Assembly (NCBI RefSeq): GCF_019392195.1
Contig: NZ_JAHXKI010000002.1
Span: forward strand, 682,001-746,000
Length of the DNA stretch: 64,000 nucleotides
Origin: Marinobacter sp. F4206
GTDB taxonomy: Bacteria; Pseudomonadota; Gammaproteobacteria; Pseudomonadales; Oleiphilaceae
Direction of reading: 5' to 3'
Below, piece after piece: positions 59,499 through 64,000 of this stretch. Position numbers and translations under genes: made by a program. The notes beneath the pieces are model-generated. The model worked only from the letters and a program-made list of their open reading frames with translations, was not told the origin of the DNA and did not search any database. Each line of letters starts with the position of its first letter. Position 1 is the stretch's first letter.

Positions 59499-61303
59499 AC
59501 TACCGCCGACTGGTTCTCGCCGGAATACTGGGACTCCTGGCTTATGCGCTCTGGGCGAGCCCCGAGTTCAAACAGATTGCCGCCGGCGTTGCGATCTTCC
59601 TGTCTGGCATGCTTTCGCTCGAGAACGGGTTTCGCCAGTTCACCGGCGGATTCCTTGAGAAAGTGCTTCGCCGCACCACGGACACGGTGCCGAAGAGTCT
59701 CGGTTTCGGTGTTCTCAGCACCGCCATCATGCAATCCAGCTCCCTGGTCTCAGTCATCACAATATCGTTCCTCAGTGCGGGCCTGCTCCCCCTGATCACC
59801 GGCATCGGCATCATATTCGGAGCCAACCTGGGCACAACAACCGGCGCGTGGCTATTCGCCACCGTCGGCATGAAGATGAGCCTCTCGGCTTTCGCATTGC
59901 CGATGCTCGTCTTTGGCGTGGTACTGAGTTTCCAACGATCCGGCGCACTGAAAGCTGGCGGCGCGGTCCTGGCCGGTCTGGGCTTTCTGTTTCTCGGCAT
60001 CGATTTCATGAAGGAGGGATTCGAAAGCTACCAATCGGCGGTCGATCTGCGCGAATATGCGATGACGGGCCTGGCAGGACTGCTCGTTTATACGGCGCTC
60101 GGCATTCTGGCAACCGTCGTGATGCAATCAAGCCACGCGACGCTGGCCCTCACCCTCGCCGGCCTGGCCACAAACCAGATAACCTACGAGAACGCTCTGG
60201 CTCTGGCTATCGGTGCCAACATCGGCACCACGGTGACCGCGCTGATCGGCGGTCTCGGCGCGAACATCGCCGGCAAGCGCCTCGCAGGCGCCCACCTTTT
60301 GTTCAACGTGACGACGGCAGTAATCGCTCTGGTGCTGATCGAGCCCTTGCGCTGGTCCGTCGACAGCCTGTCAGCGCTTATGTCGATGCCTGACGATGAC
60401 TATACGGTCAAGCTCGCCATGTTCCACACCCTGTTCAACTGCCTCGGTGTTGCCGTCATGCTGCCATTGATCTCTCAGATGTCGCGCGCACTGGAGCGCT
60501 GGATGCCGGAACGGGCGGAAGAGGCCGCAGCGCAGCCCAGGTACCTGAATCCGGCTGCGATGGATTCCCCCGATAGCGCGAACGCCGCCGTTCGCAGGGA
60601 GGTCTGGCACCTGTTCGACCAGGCGTTCATCATCCTCGCCCACGGTCTCCACCTGCACCGTGAACAGATCCGCAACTGCGATGACCTCGAAGTCATGATC
60701 AACAACAGCCGAGAGCGCATCGACATCGACATCGACCTGGTCTACCGACAGCGTGTCAAGCGCCTTTACAATGCCATCCTCGATTTCATTTCCGGGCGCA
60801 TGACGCGCGCGTCACCGGCCAGTTCCACCGAATCACTCTACCGTCTGCAGCACGCCGCCGCCGAGATGGTGGAAGCCATCAAGCACGTCAAACACCTGCG
60901 CAAGAATCTAACGACTTACATGGCTGCGGATAACGCCGCTATCCGTAAGGAATACAATGATCTCCGGCTGCGGGTCGCGATGGTACTCCGGGAAACCCAT
61001 CGATTTTACGAGGGCAGATTTGACGACCCCAGCACGGCAATACTGGAACTCGACGAGATCGCTGTGAGTGCCCGGGTGGACCGTGAATCCATGGTCGCGC
61101 GCGTGACGAAACTCCTCGGTGCAAAGCGGATCGATTCGGCAATGGCCACGTCCCTGCTCAACGACTCGGCCTATGCCAGCGAGACAGTAGATGCTATTTT
61201 GACAGGGACCCGAGAGCTCCTTACAGCCATGGATGTGGAGGCAGCCCGGACCACGGAAGCCCTGTCAGTGAGCGATGAGGGTCAGGCTGAGGTCTCCATC
61301 TGA
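59495..61303 (+). CDS. Na+/phosphate cotransporter family protein with PhoU-like C-terminus
   Basis: A 602-aa carrier of the NptA/YjbB family. Two inverted Na_Pi_cotrans repeats: SLGFGVLSTAIMQSSSLVSVITISFLSAGLLPLITGIGIIFGANLGTTTGAW and a second with LATVVMQSSHATLALTLAGLA...ANIGTTVTALIGGLGANIAGK (QSS motifs for Na+ and phosphate). The C-terminal ~250 residues form a PhoU-like helical bundle (ERIDIDIDLVYRQRVKRLYNAI, AAAEMVEAIKHVKHLRKNL). It couples Na+ and phosphate transport; direction (uptake or export) is not certain. Coupled to the MOSC gene; a small helical protein gene follows. Confidence 0.92.
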   Translation: MNYRRLVLAGILGLLAYALWASPEFKQIAAGVAIFLSGMLSLENGFRQFTGGFLEKVLRRTTDTVPKSLGFGVLSTAIMQSSSLVSVITISFLSAGLLPLITGIGIIFGANLGTTTGAWLFATVGMKMSLSAFALPMLVFGVVLSFQRSGALKAGGAVLAGLGFLFLGIDFMKEGFESYQSAVDLREYAMTGLAGLLVYTALGILATVVMQSSHATLALTLAGLATNQITYENALALAIGANIGTTVTALIGGLGANIAGKRLAGAHLLFNVTTAVIALVLIEPLRWSVDSLSALMSMPDDDYTVKLAMFHTLFNCLGVAVMLPLISQMSRALERWMPERAEEAAAQPRYLNPAAMDSPDSANAAVRREVWHLFDQAFIILAHGLHLHREQIRNCDDLEVMINNSRERIDIDIDLVYRQRVKRLYNAILDFISGRMTRASPASSTESLYRLQHAAAEMVEAIKHVKHLRKNLTTYMAADNAAIRKEYNDLRLRVAMVLRETHRFYEGRFDDPSTAILELDEIAVSARVDRESMVARVTKLLGAKRIDSAMATSLLNDSAYASETVDAILTGTRELLTAMDVEAARTTEALSVSDEGQAEVSI

Positions 61304-61364
61304 CGGGTAACGGGCTCGGATGGCGTCCCGGCCGACCAACCTTCGAACACAGCGGAGTTGGACA

Positions 61365-61637
61365 ATGGGTTTCAAGGATCTGGTAGCGAAGCTCGACGAT
61401 GCACTGGGCGAACTCGACAAGGGTAAGTCCCTCAAGCGCAAGGAACTGAAGCGCCTCGAGCAGGCGTTGAAGAAAAAGCGCGCAACCTATCGCGATCGGC
61501 TGAAATCGGGCTCGTCAGAGGAAACACGCGCTCAGACCGAAGTACGCCTACGCGTGGTCGAGGCGCAACTCGCCAAGCTGCGAGAGCTTCTGAAAGAGGA
61601 CACGGCCCCGGCCGGCGGCACAGGCGAGCACAACTGA
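61365..61637 (+). CDS. Small coiled-coil protein downstream of Na/Pi transporter
   Basis: A 90-aa, highly charged helical protein from ATG 61365 (GGAG upstream). Nearly the whole chain is heptad-like: FKDLVAKLDDALGELDKGKSLKRKELKRLEQALKKKRATYRDRL, then EVRLRVVEAQLAKLRELLKE. No membrane segment. It resembles no family I can name. It follows the Na/Pi transporter by 61 bases and precedes the convergent PiT gene, so it may be a phosphate-transport accessory; that is positional inference only. Confidence 0.7.
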   Translation: MGFKDLVAKLDDALGELDKGKSLKRKELKRLEQALKKKRATYRDRLKSGSSEETRAQTEVRLRVVEAQLAKLRELLKEDTAPAGGTGEHN

Positions 61638-61658
61638 CTGGCGTCCCTACCCGGGCTC

Positions 61659-63230
61659 TCAGGGCAGAAGCATCCCTCTAATGGTAAAGAACAGCATGGC
61701 CGCCAGCAGCCCCGATAACGGTACCGTAATCAACCAGGCAGCCACGATCTTGAACACCGCCGATCGCTTGACGAGCTCTTGCCGGTACAACCTTTTCAGG
61801 CCCTTGCGGTCACTTTTCGAGATCGGCGCCGGACGACCATTTTTCCCTTTCAGGTTCTTGAGGATTTCTCCTTTTTCCTCAAACGATGCCTCGTCGAATT
61901 CCTTCAGCACACGCTCGACTTTCTCCCGGTCCTCCCCGGCATGGTGTGCCTCGATCTCATGAATCTTCTGTCGATAGGTGGTTTTGAGATGCTCGCGCAG
62001 AAAGCCGACTCCGAACACCCCCCCGATGGCAATATGGGTCGAGCTCACAGGAAGGCCCAGCTGGCTCGCGATGATGACCGTTATCGCCGCCGCCATGGCA
62101 ACGCAGAAGGCACGCATTCGGTCGAGTTCCGTAATCTCCGAGCCGACGGTGCGTATGAGCTTGGGGCCGAACAGTGCCAGGCCGAGGGCAATCCCGAGTG
62201 CTCCCACCAACAACACCCAGCTGGGAATCGCCGCCTTCGTCGCGACGCCCCCCTGAAGGACGGCTTCATTGATTGCGGCCAGCGGGCCCACCGCGTTCGC
62301 GACGTCATTGGCTCCGTGCGCGAAGCTTAGAAGCGCAGCCGAAAAAATCAGCGGGAAGGTAAACAGGCTGTCGACGCCCGCTTTACTGTTTTCCACCTCG
62401 GCCGAAGGTCGGGCAACCAGCCATTTTGTAAGTCGCCATACGATGACACCGACGATCGCGCCGAATCCAACGGCAGGTAGTATCCCGACGTCGACGACCT
62501 TACCGAGCCCCTTTATCATCAAATACGTGGCAAAGGCCCACGCCATGATGGCGACGAAGAGCGGCACGTTGTGTCTGGCGGCCTGAGCAATGTCCCGTTT
62601 GTAAGTGATTCGGCGCTTTAGCAGATACAGGGTAAGTGCTGCGATGCCCCCACCCAGTACCGGCGAGATAACCCAGCTGGCGGCGATTTGGCCAAACTGG
62701 GCCCAGTCCACGATGTCCACACCGCCCGCCGCTATGCCTGCGCCCATGACACCGCCGACGATTGAGTGGGTCGTGGAGACGGGGGCTCCAACGTAGGTGG
62801 CCGTGTTCAACCAGAGCGCCGCGGCAAGCAGCGCGGCTATCATGAGCCAGATAAACGTATCGGAATCTCCGATCAGCGCCGGATCGATGATCCCCTTTTT
62901 GATGGTGCTGACGACATCGCCACCCGCGATCAACGCGCCACTGGCCTCAAAGATCGCCGCTATCGCGATTGCCCCGGCCAGGGTCAAGGCCTTGGATCCG
63001 ACGGCAGGCCCCACGTTATTGGCGACATCGTTGGCGCCGATGTTCATCGCCATGTACCCACCGATCATGGCCGCCGCCACCAGAATGACCATGTTCGGAG
63101 CATCCGCCCCGATCGAGCGGACATACAACATAATCCCGGCAAGAAAGACCACCGCCACGCCGATCCGAAATACCTCGGCCCGACCGTAACGCGTCGCTCT
63201 TTCTATGGCATTGATCTGCTCCAGTTCCAT
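61659..63230 (-). CDS. PiT-family inorganic phosphate transporter
   Basis: A 523-aa carrier with two PiT signature motifs: MAMNIGANDVANNVGPAVGSKALTLAGAIAIAA near residue 65 and LSFAHGANDVANAVGPLAAINEA near residue 300. GAPVSTTHSIVGGVMGAG and LPVSSTHIAIGGVFGVGF are the mirrored second halves. A long cytosolic loop near the end (about 420-480) is rich in Glu/Lys, larger than in E. coli PitA. It imports phosphate with H+ (or metal-phosphate). It faces the Na/Pi transporter end-to-end: two different phosphate systems side by side. Confidence 0.93.
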   Translation of the reverse strand: MELEQINAIERATRYGRAEVFRIGVAVVFLAGIMLYVRSIGADAPNMVILVAAAMIGGYMAMNIGANDVANNVGPAVGSKALTLAGAIAIAAIFEASGALIAGGDVVSTIKKGIIDPALIGDSDTFIWLMIAALLAAALWLNTATYVGAPVSTTHSIVGGVMGAGIAAGGVDIVDWAQFGQIAASWVISPVLGGGIAALTLYLLKRRITYKRDIAQAARHNVPLFVAIMAWAFATYLMIKGLGKVVDVGILPAVGFGAIVGVIVWRLTKWLVARPSAEVENSKAGVDSLFTFPLIFSAALLSFAHGANDVANAVGPLAAINEAVLQGGVATKAAIPSWVLLVGALGIALGLALFGPKLIRTVGSEITELDRMRAFCVAMAAAITVIIASQLGLPVSSTHIAIGGVFGVGFLREHLKTTYRQKIHEIEAHHAGEDREKVERVLKEFDEASFEEKGEILKNLKGKNGRPAPISKSDRKGLKRLYRQELVKRSAVFKIVAAWLITVPLSGLLAAMLFFTIRGMLLP

Positions 63231-63258
63231 GATTCTGGCGCCATCCGTGAGTTACCGT

Positions 63259-64000
63259 TCATCCCAATACACTGTAGTCTATAGCCACACAATCTCTAGC
63301 CCCACGGTCCAGAGCGCTCAGGCCGGGCACGAATTCGATGCCTAACCCATACATTTCCAGAATCTCGCCGAGCTGCCCATTCTCTCGAATAGTCTTAAAG
63401 CCGCGCTCAAAAGCCCGGGCAATGGCGTTTGATCGGTCCGGCTCCTGCGGGGAAAGTGCCAGGTAACCCGCATGGCGCTCCTCGAGACAGCCGGCATTCA
63501 CCAGACCCACCCGGTTCTGACTGGATTCGAACAGAAGCCGGTCATCGAGAAGTGCGTCGAAGCGCTCCCGTTTTACAAGCTCCCGGAGGCGATTGGACAC
63601 GTCACCGCCCCCGATCAGAGTGACGCGCTCACCCTGATGGGTGGCAATATAAGCATCCATTTCTTCACCGTAACTGTAGCCTGAAGTAGCCACGAAACGC
63701 AGATTCTCGAGTGAATCCTGGCCGGTGTAGCGGTGGGGGTCATCTTCCGGGACGTAGAAACAGTATTCGGTGAGCGACACCGCATCGGCGGGAAAGATAA
63801 AATCGGGGGCCTCGCCCCTGAACGCAGGGACGATGGCGTCAATACGACCGTTCTCTGCCTCCCGAAGAGCCCGGTCGTAGGGCAGGTTCTTATACACGAC
63901 CTCATATCCCTCGGACTCCAGCGCAGCACGGGCGATATCGACGCTGAACCCCGAGCGGGATCCAGCCGCATCACAGGCATACGGACACCAATAGGCCGGT
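63259..64000 (-). CDS. Periplasmic solute-binding protein (SBP_bac_3 type), 5' part outside window
   Basis: Partial: about 246 C-terminal residues are visible and the frame is open to the right edge. The reading from the edge is PAYWCPYACDAAGSRSGFSVDIARAALESEGYEVVYKNLPYDRALREAENGRIDAIVPAFRGEAPDFIFP, with the YWCPY and GEAPDFIFP-type block of the marine SBP_bac_3 subgroup. SYGEEMDAYIATHQGERVTLIGGGDVSNRLRELVKRERFDALLDD follows, and EILEMYGLGIEFVPG ends the fold. It should bind a small polar ligand, amino-acid-like, for uptake or sensing. No permease genes are within the window. Confidence 0.85.
   Translation of the reverse strand, partial: PAYWCPYACDAAGSRSGFSVDIARAALESEGYEVVYKNLPYDRALREAENGRIDAIVPAFRGEAPDFIFPADAVSLTEYCFYVPEDDPHRYTGQDSLENLRFVATSGYSYGEEMDAYIATHQGERVTLIGGGDVSNRLRELVKRERFDALLDDRLLFESSQNRVGLVNAGCLEERHAGYLALSPQEPDRSNAIARAFERGFKTIRENGQLGEILEMYGLGIEFVPGLSALDRGARDCVAIDYSVLG

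Noticed and set aside
1-64000. tRNA, rRNA, CRISPR or intact insertion sequences
   Set aside because: Looked for cloverleaf-like ends, regular repeats with spacers and transposase-like genes with terminal repeats; none seen by eye. A covariance or repeat search could still find a short one.

Overview
This is a 64 kb chromosomal stretch from a GC-rich gammaproteobacterium. Several things point to a marine heterotroph of the Marinobacter kind: the class I polyhydroxyalkanoate genes, a betaine-type transporter, an SDS-type alkylsulfatase, a cluster of small DUF membrane proteins, and the protein sequence style. The genus is an inference; no rRNA or other taxonomic marker is present. Coding density is high. 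I see no tRNA, rRNA, CRISPR array, prophage or intact insertion sequence.

Layout. 1-9.4 kb: a DUF2339 membrane protein running off the left edge, small cytosolic proteins, two adjacent secreted Spondin_N proteins, a lipoprotein, then envelope proteins (AI-2E family, DUF1206, holin-like, DUF883) and a decayed endonuclease/exonuclease/phosphatase gene. 9.4-24.3 kb: an MscS channel, small membrane proteins, two LysR regulators (one divergent from a quinone reductase), a homocysteine methyltransferase, a PEP-CTERM-like protein, secreted lipoproteins, a LuxR regulator and an alkylsulfatase. 24.3-34.6 kb: a universal stress protein with a strong FNR/Anr-type promoter, followed by a cyclic-nucleotide-binding protein; then DUF4112, an MFS carrier, a PAS-GGDEF-EAL protein, two oxidoreductases, LysR with a divergent EamA exporter, and a cold-shock/DUF1294 protein.

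34.8-43.6 kb: cytosine deaminase, a truncated copy of the stress-protein gene with its promoter, the storage-polymer cluster phaZ-phaB-phaC, an SDR, RNase Z and a second homocysteine methyltransferase. 43.7-53.3 kb: a TetR regulator with a perfect palindromic operator, DUF1622, a leftward VWA / J-domain / outer-membrane-protein operon whose last gene carries an in-frame stop, then a TerB-tailed membrane protein, a patatin phospholipase, rhodanese, DUF6635 and YqeY. 53.4-64 kb: a BCCT transporter divergent from GST-NUDIX, cardiolipin synthase, a truncated M15 peptidase, MOSC, two different phosphate transporters, and a periplasmic solute-binding protein running off the right edge.

The window is mostly ordinary housekeeping and accessory metabolism. 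Its most notable features are traces of gene decay (an EEP gene with several lesions including an 8-bp tandem duplication, an outer-membrane transporter split by one stop codon, a promoter-carrying truncated usp duplicate, and an M15 peptidase lacking its catalytic end) and several clean palindromes between divergent regulator/target pairs. I found nothing I would call a new defence or mobile system.
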